Shown: positions 22,340 to 32,715 of the stretch, piece by piece
Position numbering within the stretch: the first letter of the stretch is position 1
Layout: the number at the start of each line of letters is the position of its first letter
Made by a program: the position numbers and the translations under genes
The notes under the pieces: model-generated
What the model saw: only the letters and a program-made list of their open reading frames with translations
What the model was told of the DNA's origin: nothing
Databases searched by the model: none
NCBI GenBank assembly: GCA_013350335.1
Contig: CM023539.1
Location: 46,796,631-46,860,630 of the forward strand
Length of the DNA stretch: 64,000 bases
Reading direction: 5' to 3'
DNA from: Chimonanthus salicifolius
Lineage: Eukaryota; Streptophyta; Magnoliopsida; Laurales; Calycanthaceae

Positions 22340-25300
22340 TTAGTAGGTCTCTATTTGATTAATCACTAAACAAACATTGATAAACAACTGATGGTTGATC
22401 TCTTTACCTGTCGTGCAAACATGATACATCTTTAAGAAATCTTCCCTTGTACTCTCATCATTCCATTCCTCCAACGCTTGTACCCATTCCATCGACCCAA
22501 ACAACTTGCTTATCTTTGGGGCATTTTGAGGTCCTAGACAGACCCGCTTCATATTAGGACATTTTTTCACACGCACGGTTCTCAAAGAAGGCCAACTCAG
22601 AATTAGACCCTGTTGGTTCAAACTAGTTAGCCTGGGCAGATTCACTAACGTTAAAGTGTCTAACTGAGGAAGCACACAGTTGTCCATCAATTCTCCTGTC
22701 TCCTCTGCAATTATCATCTCCATTCCATCACAGTTAGCTATTGAAAGCCTGTCAAGATTCTTTAAATCTAGAGCAAGATTTAAAGAGAGAATACTTCTAA
22801 AGCCATGACATCGAATTATCTCTGTTCTTTCTAGGCTTTGGAAATATTTTTCAGGAAGTGATCCAATAGCACGTCTCTCATTTGCGTCTATCAAGTTCAC
22901 CACTTTCGTGCACTCCACAATTAGAAGATAATTCAGTTGTTGAGTTCTTCTTGCAAATGTAGGTGAGAAGACATAACTCAGGTTGTGGCATCGATACAAA
23001 CATAACTTCTCTAAACTTTGAAGGCTACCAGCTGGTACTTCCCCCTTCCAAATATATGTCAACGCAGGCAGCTCATCCAAAAGAAGTACTTTCAATTTTG
23101 GGAGAACAACATCTCCTTCCGTAACACCCTCTGAGTTAAATATCTCTCGCAACCCGTGACAAGAATGTATAAGAATATTAACAAGATTTTGCAGCCACCT
23201 CAACAGATCACACGGTAAGGCCACGGTTATTTTATTACAGCCAGACAATCTAAGGTCCTTAAGATTTCCAAAGAACCCAGATGGTTGTGGACTAGGAAAT
23301 ATTTTCTCCAGTTTCTCCAAACGCACAAGTTCTAGACATTCTAGACTCATGAATGCATAAAGAGAAGCCTCTCCCACACCAAAGGCACATTCCATTTCAC
23401 CACATTCTACAAGTCGCAGGCACACTAATTCATTAAAACCAACTCCTTGCAGTTCAGAGAAATTCCTGATACACTCATTGTGCACTAGCTGAAGATCCTC
23501 TGTTCTTTCAAGCAACACTTTCACCCAATTTGGAACTGGATACGATATATTGCCAATCGTCATACCCCTACTTGTCCACCTCGCATTGTTACACTTGCCC
23601 ACGCATATCCAGAATTTTGTGAGGTTTGTCCAAGGACCTAAGATTTCTTGTGACAATAGCTCATCGTTCTCTACATGGACATGCAAACTTGTCAAACGAC
23701 TCAAGGCTCCTATCTCCGAAAAGTTGGCTTGATTCACATTTCCATTTCCTTTTACCTCCCATTTACTGAAGCTAAAGCCCATGTTTAGTTCTTCGAGGCG
23801 AGTCAACCTCGATATCACGTTTGGTGCAACAACTTGAAGCTGAGTGTTTCTGAGATCCAAGATCCTTAGGTTAGTCAATCCTCCAAATTCAATTGGCAAT
23901 TCACAAATACCAGACTTGTCTAGGAAAAGAATCTCCAGTCTCTTCAGTTTGCCAATTAGAGTCACATCTTTTAACTGAGGACATCTAGCAAGCCAGAGTG
24001 TTCGGAGGTTCATCAGGTATTGCAGAGATGAAGGCAATGTTGTAATATTGATTCCACACAGCTCAAGAACTCTAAGGCCTTTCATCCCCTCAAAGAAGCT
24101 ATCTGGAATATTTTGCAAAGAAGGATTATTCTCTAATGATAAGGTTAACAAGTGAGGGCACTCTATGACATCAGGCAGTTTTTCAATTTGGTTATCGCAA
24201 AGTATAATCCTCTTGCATCTTTCCAAGTTTTCTTTTTCAGGCCACTCTCTCAGTCCTAATCCAGCTTGGATAAAAAACCCGTTGGCGTCCCTTGAAGCTA
24301 TTGATATGGCCACATCACGGACAACATCATGCATTATTACTTTCCGTTCATCTCCTTCTATCAACAAGGAAGAATCCTTAAGTTTGCTGAGTAAGGTCTT
24401 AGTTCTATCTAATGCTTCGTTTAAAGTAACAATATCATTAAACAGACCTTCTCCCATCCCACATGCTGCAAAACTCAATGGAGAGATAGGCCTACCATCT
24501 GGAGTCAATAAACAGAACAAGAAACATAACTTTGCTTCCTCACTTTCTAAGTAATTATAACTCAGCTCTATAGAAGCAAAAACCTTTCCATTCATACCCA
24601 CGATGTTGGATGGATTAGATCTTTTCAGCTGTAACAAGGCATCTCTCCAAACGAACTCCTTTTTACCTCTTAATGCCCGTGCAAGTGTGACAACTGCAAG
24701 TGGTAGTCCCCCACATTCTTTGACTACGTCCTTAGCAATGTCAACAAGGGGTGGTGAATCAATGCTATCACCTGCTTTCTCTTTGAACAGACACCATGTG
24801 TCTTGTTCAGACAAAGCTTTCATTCCAATCTGTAATTGGCAATCCATAGCACTGCAGATATCTCTACTCCGTGTTGTCAATATGATTTTAACAACCTTGA
24901 ACCTATTATCTCCGTAGGGTATTCCAGCATCAGCTAAATCCAATGTTTCCCATAGATTATCCAAGATTATAAGGATTGACTTCTCCTCCTTTACTCTTTC
25001 TATCGTCGTCAAAGCTCTCACCATTTCACTCTCACAGTGGAGACGCATGCCTAACTGCTCCGCAATCTCACCTTGGATCTTCTTAAGATCAGGTTTTTCA
25101 GACAGGGTAACGAGAACAACCTCTCCAAATAGTTTTTCTCTTTTCACTCGTTTTGCTACCTCTTTTATCAAAGTAGTCTTGCCCACTCCTCCCATCCCAC
25201 AAACCCCAATTATGTTTATTTTTTCGTCCTTCAATGCATCTGTAACCTGCTTCATGGATAGTTCTGTCGATTCAAAAGCCACAAATTCTCTAGTAATCAA

Positions 25301-25732
25301 AGATTCTATGGTGGGAGTAGGTCTTGGGTATGATATTGTACTTGGATTCCCATTTGTTTGCAACTGATTGACAGAAGTCATCACAGTTATTGCACCTTTA
25401 CCTATTCTGTATCGTGACTTGAGGTCAAAACATGCCCTACTTTCATTAAGTCGTTCATCCAATTCCTTGGCTTCTACTTCTACGCGTGACAGTTCAACTA
25501 GCCAATGCTTTACTGTATCAGTGATCTCTTCTCCATTCCTACGAGCTGCATTAACTAACCCCTCTATCTCATTTTTATTCCTAAGCAAGTTATTAACTTC
25601 ATTCCTAAGATTGTCAACGTTTTGTCTGCAACGAACAACATAATTCACTTGACGCGTGACAGTAACAACGAAGGCCTTGCCAATTTCAGTAATTGGGGTG
25701 ACCACGATCTTTAAAATATCTAAGATAGACAT
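22340..25732 (-). CDS. CC-NBS-LRR disease resistance protein, gene A (intact)
   Basis: Intracellular immune receptor of the RPS2/RPS5/At4g27190-like CNL class. The ATG at 25,730-25,732 is chosen because paralogue B starts at the same place and the sequence just upstream is a splice acceptor (CTACAG at 25,741). The frame is 1,130 codons. A coiled-coil region occupies about residues 30-100. The NB-ARC has P-loop GMGGVGKTT (179-187), kinase-2 LIILDNLW (254-261), RNBS-B KIILTTRSRD (282-291), GGLPLA (341-346) and MHDV (467-470). Leucine-rich repeats run from about 500 to near the C-terminus. A donor ACAG|GTAAAG at 22,407 and acceptor ATTGCAG at 22,327-22,333 suggest a 74-bp terminal intron; splicing would replace the last codons with a short DDEE tail, giving about 1,112 aa. 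All core nucleotide-binding motifs look intact. Confidence 0.92.
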   Translation of the reverse strand: MSILDILKIVVTPITEIGKAFVVTVTRQVNYVVRCRQNVDNLRNEVNNLLRNKNEIEGLVNAARRNGEEITDTVKHWLVELSRVEVEAKELDERLNESRACFDLKSRYRIGKGAITVMTSVNQLQTNGNPSTISYPRPTPTIESLITREFVAFESTELSMKQVTDALKDEKINIIGVCGMGGVGKTTLIKEVAKRVKREKLFGEVVLVTLSEKPDLKKIQGEIAEQLGMRLHCESEMVRALTTIERVKEEKSILIILDNLWETLDLADAGIPYGDNRFKVVKIILTTRSRDICSAMDCQLQIGMKALSEQDTWCLFKEKAGDSIDSPPLVDIAKDVVKECGGLPLAVVTLARALRGKKEFVWRDALLQLKRSNPSNIVGMNGKVFASIELSYNYLESEEAKLCFLFCLLTPDGRPISPLSFAACGMGEGLFNDIVTLNEALDRTKTLLSKLKDSSLLIEGDERKVIMHDVVRDVAISIASRDANGFFIQAGLGLREWPEKENLERCKRIILCDNQIEKLPDVIECPHLLTLSLENNPSLQNIPDSFFEGMKGLRVLELCGINITTLPSSLQYLMNLRTLWLARCPQLKDVTLIGKLKRLEILFLDKSGICELPIEFGGLTNLRILDLRNTQLQVVAPNVISRLTRLEELNMGFSFSKWEVKGNGNVNQANFSEIGALSRLTSLHVHVENDELLSQEILGPWTNLTKFWICVGKCNNARWTSRGMTIGNISYPVPNWVKVLLERTEDLQLVHNECIRNFSELQGVGFNELVCLRLVECGEMECAFGVGEASLYAFMSLECLELVRLEKLEKIFPSPQPSGFFGNLKDLRLSGCNKITVALPCDLLRWLQNLVNILIHSCHGLREIFNSEGVTEGDVVLPKLKVLLLDELPALTYIWKGEVPAGSLQSLEKLCLYRCHNLSYVFSPTFARRTQQLNYLLIVECTKVVNLIDANERRAIGSLPEKYFQSLERTEIIRCHGFRSILSLNLALDLKNLDRLSIANCDGMEMIIAEETGELMDNCVLPQLDTLTLVNLPRLTSLNQQGLILSWPSLRTVRVKKCPNMKRVCLGPQNAPKISKLFGSMEWVQALEEWNDESTREDFLKMYHVCTTGKEINHQLFINVCLVINQIETY

Positions 25733-25793
25733 TTTTTTGTCTGTAGATGAAAGCAGTAAACAATGATGCGTCAGAAACTCCGGCAACAGAAAT

Positions 25794-25955
25794 GATCTAA
25801 TGTAAAACAAGAGAAGAAAGCAAGTAAGGATCTAATGTAAAAGAAGAGAAGAAAGCAAGTAGGGATCTAATGTAAAAAAAGAGAAGAAAGTAAGTAAGGA
25901 TCTAATGTAAAAGAAGAGAAGAAATCAAGTAGAGACCTAATGCTAAAGAAGAGAA
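25794..25955. repeat. 35-bp minisatellite, five units, next to the NLR A start
   Basis: Units begin (gatctaatg or a variant) at 25,794, 25,829, 25,864, 25,899 and 25,934, exactly 35 bp apart. On the gene strand each unit reads as a pyrimidine-rich tract ending in ACATTAG, like a 3' splice site. The same unit occurs three times at 29,061-29,163 and about one and a half times at 39,724-39,771. Confidence 0.9.
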
Positions 25956-26159
25956 TATTGTGGTTGAATATTGGTGCTTTGACCCAAGATATATGGTTGG
26001 TGAGACTCATCTTATAAATAACAAATTAAAAAATTGAATAGCTTTAATCAAAACAGATTCCATCACATCATCGAAGAAATTTATATCAAATAGATATGAA
26101 TTAGAATTGAAATAAAAAATAACATTTTAAATAATTTGAAATCATCGTTAAATGGACAC

Positions 26160-26695
26160 TAAATTTTTGCCCATGTATTTAATTAGTGACCTCCTTTAGA
26201 GAAAGGAATGTTGCAAAAGATGTTCTCATTAAAGGTCATTTTTTTTCCGTTTTAAAATATTTGATACACAAATTTTTTATTTTTAGATACTAATATCAAA
26301 AAGGTAGAAAAAATCTCTCAAACTCATTAAATTTAATCATGAAAATTTATTTCTTTATATTTTATAAATTTTATTTATGTGTAGATTATAATATGATATG
26401 GACTAGATCCTTCTAGATCACCAACTATAAAATAACTAAGGGGTCAAAATTCATTTTACAACACATGAAAAAGATGAGTTCAAATATTTCAAACACATCC
26501 AACTTAATAATAAGTTTATTATATTTTAATTATTTTTATATAAGTTTTCTCTATTTTTAGATAATAACATAATAAGGGTGGACAAGATTGGCAAATTCAA
26601 TTAAAAAATCTTTTTATTTTATTTTATTAATCTTTTTGCATGAATTTTTATAACTTATTAACCCTACTAAAGTAAGGATAGGTCCAATATTTCAA
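26160..26695. repeat. Upstream block, copy 1 (homologous to 30,430-30,955)
   Basis: Shared phrases in order include 'atttaattagt', 'gatgttctcat', 'acacatgaaaaagatg', 'aataataagtttatta' and 'gatagatccaat'-type strings ending near 'gtccaatatt'. Together with 25,980-26,090 (matching 29,268-29,360) this marks a direct duplication of NLR upstream DNA; copy 1 lacks the 29,370-30,420 section. Confidence 0.75.
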
Positions 26696-27366
26696 GAAAA
26701 AGAAATGGGACATATAACCGGAGAAGATGAGAGAGGGGGAAAATGCGGGATGCTATGCTTTCATTGAGACTTTTGACCACTGTAGCCAAAGTGGCGAAAA
26801 AGATTTGACGTTGGTGAGACATGTCAGGAAATTTCGGACCTTTATTCCTTTCTTCTTTCGGTGGAAAATCTCTGAGAGAGGAGAGGAGGTGGGGGGACGT
26901 GTTGAAATCGTGGAACTTCATAAATCTTATGTTTGTGTGGATTGAATGTTTAGCTTTGATTGCATCCGTTGACTTGATTGGAGATTAAATCTCAACAAGC
27001 ATTTGTAAAGTCACTTGTATTTTCAGTCGACACTTCAGTTATCTCTGGATTTCATTCTTCTTATTGTTACGTAGAAAATTACTTCCGTTCATTCTGTTGA
27101 TTTTTAGATTTTCATATATTTTAACAATTTTGAAAGAACCACTTTGTAATATCATAATTTAAAAATATTTCTAGAAGTTGAAAATTTATACAAAAATATT
27201 GTGTGATCAATCTATGCTTTGACCAAACATTTCATGTTTTTAGATTTCTATTTTAAGATTTTAAATATTCAATCAAAGCATTAGAGTACGAACAGTTGAT
27301 TTAAGCAACGTTTTGCTTTGATTTGCTTTGATCGATTAGCTTTGATCACTGTTTCTTTTTTAAAAA
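26696..27366. other. Unique AT-rich spacer
   Basis: No recognised gene is present. A GC-richer patch at 26,720-26,940 with short overlapping frames on both strands has no recognisable product. Beyond it the sequence is AT-rich. Confidence 0.3.
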
Positions 27367-28466
27367 TGATGTAGACTTGGTAGGATAGGCACCTACTCAA
27401 TCCCTTAGTGGAATCTTAGTGAGAATCAATATGAGTTTAACACAATTTGTGAATAGCAAATAGTAAACTCAACTCACAAAGTAATGAAATTAATTGAATC
27501 AATTAATTTAAACACGACACTCGAATGGGTTTATGGATTTTCAAAGGTGTGAATAATTTTAACACAATATTTAAATCCCACCTAAACTTTAGATTTCAAA
27601 ATCAAAATTGACTACTTGAAAACATTTTGATAAAACAACAAATACCCAACAATTTGAGAAATTAACACATCAGCCACTGTTAATCTCAATGTCTCCAACC
27701 CGTTGTTAAAAATGGATTTAGTCCTTAAAATCTGATTTTATAATTGATTTCAAATTCCCTTAAAATTGTTCACAAATCAAGTCTAAAAACTTGGTTTAAA
27801 TCATCTAATTGAAACAACAACCTAATAAAGTGATTATTAATCCCAAGTTTAAAAGAAACAAAACACGGTTCAGCAAATCTTAGTAAAATTTTCAACAATT
27901 TCAAGACAACAACTTAGATGAGTTAAGAATTACCTAGACCCGGTCACAATCAATGTTAACTCGACTGCAACTCGATGCTTGCCTTCAACGATAATTCATA
28001 AAAAGAGACATCTTATTTTATAATGATGTGTCGAAACTTACATGTTACGTAGATTTATGTAATAATATAAGAGTCCTAAAACTACTCTAAGAAAGAGCCG
28101 ACCCTCTTATCTTCTAAATCAAGTATTACCAACTTTAAAATTAAACAAATCAATTACTAATTAAAAACAAATTCTAATATTAAAACTAAGCCACGTCCTT
28201 GCATATCCAAGTCCTACTTTTACCATCCCAATGCAACTAGATTTAGGACTACTACCACCATTAGGACTTTATTCAAAGAAGAACCCACGATGCTAAACCA
28301 CATCTAATGCTTGGACTTCACAAGTGGGCCTTCGCTAAATTATTTGGCCTGACGAGCCATCTTCAGGTTTCCACTCGAATACCCACCTGACAATTTTCAT
28401 CTTTCAACTGAGGGTTCGAACTTGCTAATTTATCAATACACCTACCTTCACGGATGTCCCGCATCA
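27367..28466 (-). mobile_element. Solo-LTR-like element, minus orientation (same family as 12,227-13,747)
   Basis: Read on the minus strand it starts TGATGCGGGAC and ends CTACATCA, the canonical TG...CA ends, over 1,100 bp, with A-rich flanks on both sides. Internal landmarks match the element at 12,227-13,747 in the same order and opposite orientation. There is no coding capacity. Confidence 0.6.
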
Positions 28467-29009
28467 AAAACAGTTTAAACTAACCTAAATATGATATCCC
28501 AGACTCATCTGCAGATGTTGTGCCTTATATTTTACTCGCAAGTGCACGAATCATATATAATATAGCATTATGAGTGTGAGATCGAACCAATCGAAATTTA
28601 GGAAAATATATACATGGAAAACAAACCACTGAATTATATAATTTAAGAAATTTAGAAAATCATAGAAATAGATTTTAAACATAGAGTCAAAACTAATCTA
28701 AATCATTTAAAGTGGTGGAATTAATATAAAAATTATAAATAATCTTAATGTAATTTAGAGTACAAAATTAAGATGTAATTAAGTAATTACTAACCTAATT
28801 CTACAATTTCAAAATTTTGAATTTTTAGAAAATAAATTAAAATAAATAGAAACATAACCCTTTCTCTCTTTTCTTTGCATTTCATTCTAAAGTATTTTCT
28901 AGGTAGTAGACATTGAACTAACGACCGTTTATTGGAATGCATCAGCACATGTCACCGGATTTTTCAACTTGGTGTTTTTCGTTGCCGATGGAACCTTTCT
29001 TCTCTAATT
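28467..29009. other. AT-rich spacer before the second NLR 5' copy
   Basis: No gene or recognised repeat is seen. At 29,010 the sequence switches abruptly to NLR 5'-intron sequence, directly after a CTCTAATTCAG string. Confidence 0.35.
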
Positions 29010-30955
29010 CAGGAGAAAGCAGTAAACAATGATACGTCAGAAACTCCGGCAACACAAAATGATCTAATGTAAAAGAAGAGAAGAAAGCAAGTAGGGATCT
29101 AATGTAAAAGAAGGGAAGAAAGCAAGTAAGGATCTAATGTAAAAGAAGAGAAGAAAGCAAGTGAGCATACCTTGTGTCTTCTTTTGCAGTGACCTCTCCA
29201 ACAAGCTCAATATTAGCAGTTAAGATGAGTATCAATTGTTTTATAACCTTCCATCATTCAAAACCAAGATAAATGGTTTGTGAGACTCATCTTATAAATA
29301 ACAAATTGAATAGTTTTAATCAAAACAGATTCCATCACATCATCGAAGAAATTTATATCAAATGCTTTCCCGACTTTTCTGGCAAGTGGGCGCACATGAA
29401 ACAGTATTGCTGGTACGGTCCAGCTCATCTATGTGACAGCTGTCTCTTGATAGCTATCAGCATTCTGTGGCATTGTCGAGATTATGCCACCCGCCCGAAG
29501 CTGGAGGTTTTGACTTTTTAGATCCTGCTCCAATGGTCTGTCGTGTTTAAGGTTGCGGGCTCATTCATTCATGGGGTTTTTTTGCTGTATATTTCGTGAT
29601 TTTTTACACTTGAAAAAAAAACTTTTATCCATTATCTTCTGAATAATCATAATATTGAGGTTGGATTCAAATATCGCATGCAGTAAAACCCCTATAGTAT
29701 AATATAGTTGGGACTGTAGTAAGTATAATTACATTATAGAAGCTATTAAATTAGAAAATGTTAAGAATATTCTTTTTTAAAATTTACTTTAAAACTTTCA
29801 CTTATTATTAAAATATCTATTTTTATTTGTAGAAAATAAATCACTCTATTTATTTCTATACAGTTTTCGTCCATTGAGAACAAAGTGTCTTCACCGTTCT
29901 AAAGAATGAGAAATTTTATCCATAAGTTTATCTCAGATTATTTTTCTTGAGTTTAGATAATATAGTTTGTGAGGTCTTAATCTCTTTTATAGTAATTTTA
30001 TATTATGAATATATAGAATATTATTTTACAAAATAGTTGAGACAGTATATTTTTTTATTCTAAATATATTGAATATTGTTTTAGAGAGATTTATTATATT
30101 TTTTATAAATTCAAAGTTGGAATCAGCCGTCAATAATATTTTTAAAAAATTATAATTTTATAGAGTACTTATATTGTAGAGAATTTACTCTACCTATTTG
30201 CATAAAGAAATACTCTTGGTATTCGCTGAAATTAAATGAGATTTGCTTTGAAATGACTTCTCTCTGTCATTGTATTGTAGAAGATTATTATTTTGTCGCT
30301 TACTCCAATTGCTTTCAAGTTTCAACTGTTGATTCGATTCTATCTTTTGAGTTGTGGAACCAATTTATCAATTGAATCATACAATGTTTTGAGAGAGTGC
30401 TAGATTGAAAATGATAATGAAAGTTATTTAGAGAGCCCATGCATTTAATTAGTAGTCTTATTCAGAGAAACAAATGTTTCAAATGATGTTCTCATCAAAG
30501 GTCAATTTTTCTCCTACACAATTTTTTTTTTTATTTTTAAATACTAATATGAAAAAAAGTATATAAAATCTCTCAAATTCATCAAAGTTAATTACAAAAA
30601 ATTACTTTTTTATTTTTTATAAATTTTATTTATTTTTAAATAATAATATAATGAAAATAAATCATATCCTTTTAAATCACCAACTATAGAATGACTAAAT
30701 TGTCAAAATTCATTTTACAAACACATGAAAAAGATGGGTTCAAATCTTTCAGACACATCAAATTTAATAATAAGTTTATTATATTTTAGTCATTTTTATA
30801 TAAATTTTCCCTATTTTTAGATAGTAATATAATAAGGGTGGACTAGATTGGCAAATTCAATTAAAAAAACTCTTTTCTTATTTTATTAAGCCTTTTGCAT
30901 GATTTTTTATATTTTATTAACTCTAGAAAAGTAAAGATAGGTCCAATATTTTATA
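29010..30955. repeat. NLR promoter/5'-intron block, copy 2
   Basis: From 29,012 the sequence matches the DNA next to gene A's ATG ('gaaagcagtaaacaatgat', then 'tcagaaactccggcaacac') and continues through three minisatellite units (29,061-29,163), a splice donor at 29,170 and a first-exon-like segment ('tctccaacaagctcaatatt') to a TATA box at 29,239-29,245, all as in gene B. Further right, 29,268-29,360 matches 25,987-26,090 and 30,430-30,955 matches 26,160-26,695. Confidence 0.75.
29239..29245 (-). promoter_or_regulatory. TATA box, probable promoter of NLR gene A
   Basis: On the minus strand, GGTTATAAAAC precedes a first-exon-like segment and donor that match those of paralogue B (GGTTATAAAAGC at 39,866-39,872). 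This is the only such promoter copy linked to gene A, about 3.5 kb from the coding start. Confidence 0.5.
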
Positions 30956-31454
30956 CTCATTAAATCAAATAATAAAATTTATTTCTATTTTAGCCATCTT
31001 TAGACAATTTTTTAATTTTTTTTATCTAGTTTTAATATATTTATACACTATTATAGTAGTGGAGAACCAATTCCTACCACTCTAGCTCTCCATAATCCTA
31101 TCTGAATAAATTAAATAATTTTAACAATTATTTAATTGAAATTTCTATTAGACTTTTTTTTAAAAAGATTGTAAACCCTAAAAAGAACACAAAAGAAATA
31201 TGGATATGAATTAATGAACTAGAAATTAAAATAGCTTGATGCTAAAAAAAAAGGCAAAAAACATTGCACATATGCTTCATAAGGAGAAGAATAACAAATA
31301 ATCAATACTGTCAAAATTAAGACTTCAATCCCTCCGAGGGTTTCACAAGTGATTGGAAAAAAGAAGAAAAATTACATTGATTTCTAAATTCTATTAGCTT
31401 AGCCAATTTTTGTATTAGAGAGTAATTTTGTAATCTCAAATTGTGTTTTATATA

Positions 31455-31457
<3 letters not shown>
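30956..31457. other. AT-rich spacer
   Basis: No genes or recognisable elements are seen; the stretch leads into a TA microsatellite. Confidence 0.35.

Positions 31458-31487
<30 letters not shown>
31458..31487. repeat. (TA)n microsatellite
   Basis: About fifteen TA dinucleotides in an uninterrupted run. Confidence 0.95.
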
Positions 31488-31488
<1 letters not shown>

Positions 31489-31522
31489 TGTAAAAGAGAG
31501 GGTAAAATATTTGTAATAAGAG

Positions 31523-32715
31523 TTGTCTCTTTTTCATTCTTTGCCAACCCAAGAACATCCATCTCCCTACCCCATTGGATGGATCAGAAGTGTGGAAGAG
31601 CCAAAAGTTACGAAGCAGTGCCTTGTCTCCTTCTCTATTGGTCAGGACTACACAGATCAAGTCCTTTTTGATGTCGTAGACATGGATGTGAGTCATATGA
31701 TTCTTGGACGACCATGGCAACACCATGTTGATTATATTCACAAAGGTCGTGCAAATACCATCAGCTTTTACAAAGATGGAGTGCAAATCGTCCTCACTCC
31801 AATGCAAGGGAAGGAATGTCGTCTGCCGACACTCAAGAAGAAAGTACGACTCCTTGTAGTCGAATCCAAGTTCGATATCTTGTTGACTCGAGGACGAGTC
31901 CTTTTTAACCGCGGGAGACTGATGCAGCACACGCATGAGCGTGTGAATCCACAAGAGCCACTGACAAATTTGTCGGGAAATCCAATCCCGGCTTCGAAGC
32001 TACCGAGTGATAAAAGTGGAAGTTGCCGTTTCTTTTAGAATTCTAGTTCTTGTAGGACACTATTTCTTTTAGAATACTATTCCTTTTAGGATAGTATTTC
32101 TATTTCTTTTAGAATACTATTCCTTTTAGGATAGTATTTCTATTTCTTTTAAAATACTATTCCTAAATCTTTTAGGATACTATTTCTTTATTTTCGTTTT
32201 TTATTTTTATTGCTATTTTTAGTTTTGGATTTTTATAAAAACCCCTCTCTCTAGCATTGTAATAGATAGATTGGTTAATAAAATTGAGAATTTATCTCTG
32301 CTTCTCTTTTTTCTTCTTTCTTATCTCCTCTTCCTCTCCCTCTTTTCTTCCTCTGCTACAGTTCCACCCCAAAGCACTGCTGCTTCAGCAGAGCCATCGC
32401 CCGATCGAAGCCCACTCCTGCTGCTGCCGTTCCACCATCTTTCAACCCCAGGTACACCTGCTGTTTGATTCCCTTTTACCCATCTTCTTCTACCTCCTCC
32501 ACTTTCCCTACTACTACTCTTGTTCATCCTTCACCCTATCTGCATCCAACCCACCTTCTTCTCTCATACCCAACGCCTCCTCCTTCTGTCATTTACCCCT
32601 TTCTGCTTGCATCCATTAATCTCATTACCCATATTCCCACTCACACCATCTTTAATTACTAAACCAGGTTGACCATTTCCAAAGTCCTAATTTCTTAACC
32701 CTATCCCCGCTGCGT
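31523..32715 (+). mobile_element. Ty3-gypsy fragment: protease-region remnant plus 3' LTR
   Basis: A frame at 31,523-31,919 encodes the C-terminal side of a gypsy retropepsin region, with CLVSFSIGQDYTDQVLFDVV, then HMILGRPWQHHVDYIHKGR, then SFYKDGVQIVLTPM. The catalytic DTGA-type site is not in the fragment. A purine-rich CGCGGGAGAC directly precedes TGATGCAGC at 31,920, as expected of a polypurine tract and 3' LTR start. The LTR runs to about 32,715 and matches the solo LTR inside the LINE. Reverse transcriptase, RNase H, integrase and a 5' LTR are absent, so an internal deletion has removed most of the element. Confidence 0.75.
32055..32200 (+). repeat. Tandem repeat inside the gypsy LTR
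   Basis: A unit of roughly 45 bp ('ttcttttagaatactattcc' plus 'ttttaggatagtatttcta') recurs about two and a half times. A related array is at 16,480-16,600 in the LTR within the LINE. Confidence 0.75.

Larger units (their letters stand above)
25741..29170 (-). other. Probable enlarged 5'-UTR intron of NLR gene A
   Basis: In paralogue B a 114-bp 5'-UTR intron separates a short first exon from the ATG exon. The same acceptor (CTACAG) lies next to gene A's ATG at 25,741, but the matching donor (CACAAG|GTATGCTCAC) is found only at 29,170-29,171. If that donor is used, the intron is 3,430 bp and contains the 35-bp minisatellite, a duplicated block and an LTR-like element. This is inferred from comparison with B; no transcript evidence is available. 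Confidence 0.5.

Noticed and set aside
24165..25643. Plus-strand frames of 91-129 codons over NLR A (and equivalents over NLR B)
   Set aside because: They mirror each other only because A and B are paralogues; the minus-strand NB-ARC/LRR frame accounts for the conservation.
22340..25810. Upstream extension of the NLR A frame to 25,810
   Set aside because: It begins at a non-ATG codon, crosses the CTACAG splice acceptor and is not conserved in protein terms with B; the ATG at 25,732 is the supported start.
25794..25955. CRISPR-like array
   Set aside because: Units are contiguous 35-bp tandem repeats without unique spacers, in a plant nuclear intron.
32271..32662. Overlapping plus-strand frames rich in Ser/Pro/Leu
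   Set aside because: They fall in the pyrimidine-rich part of the gypsy LTR and reflect CT-rich composition, not a gene.
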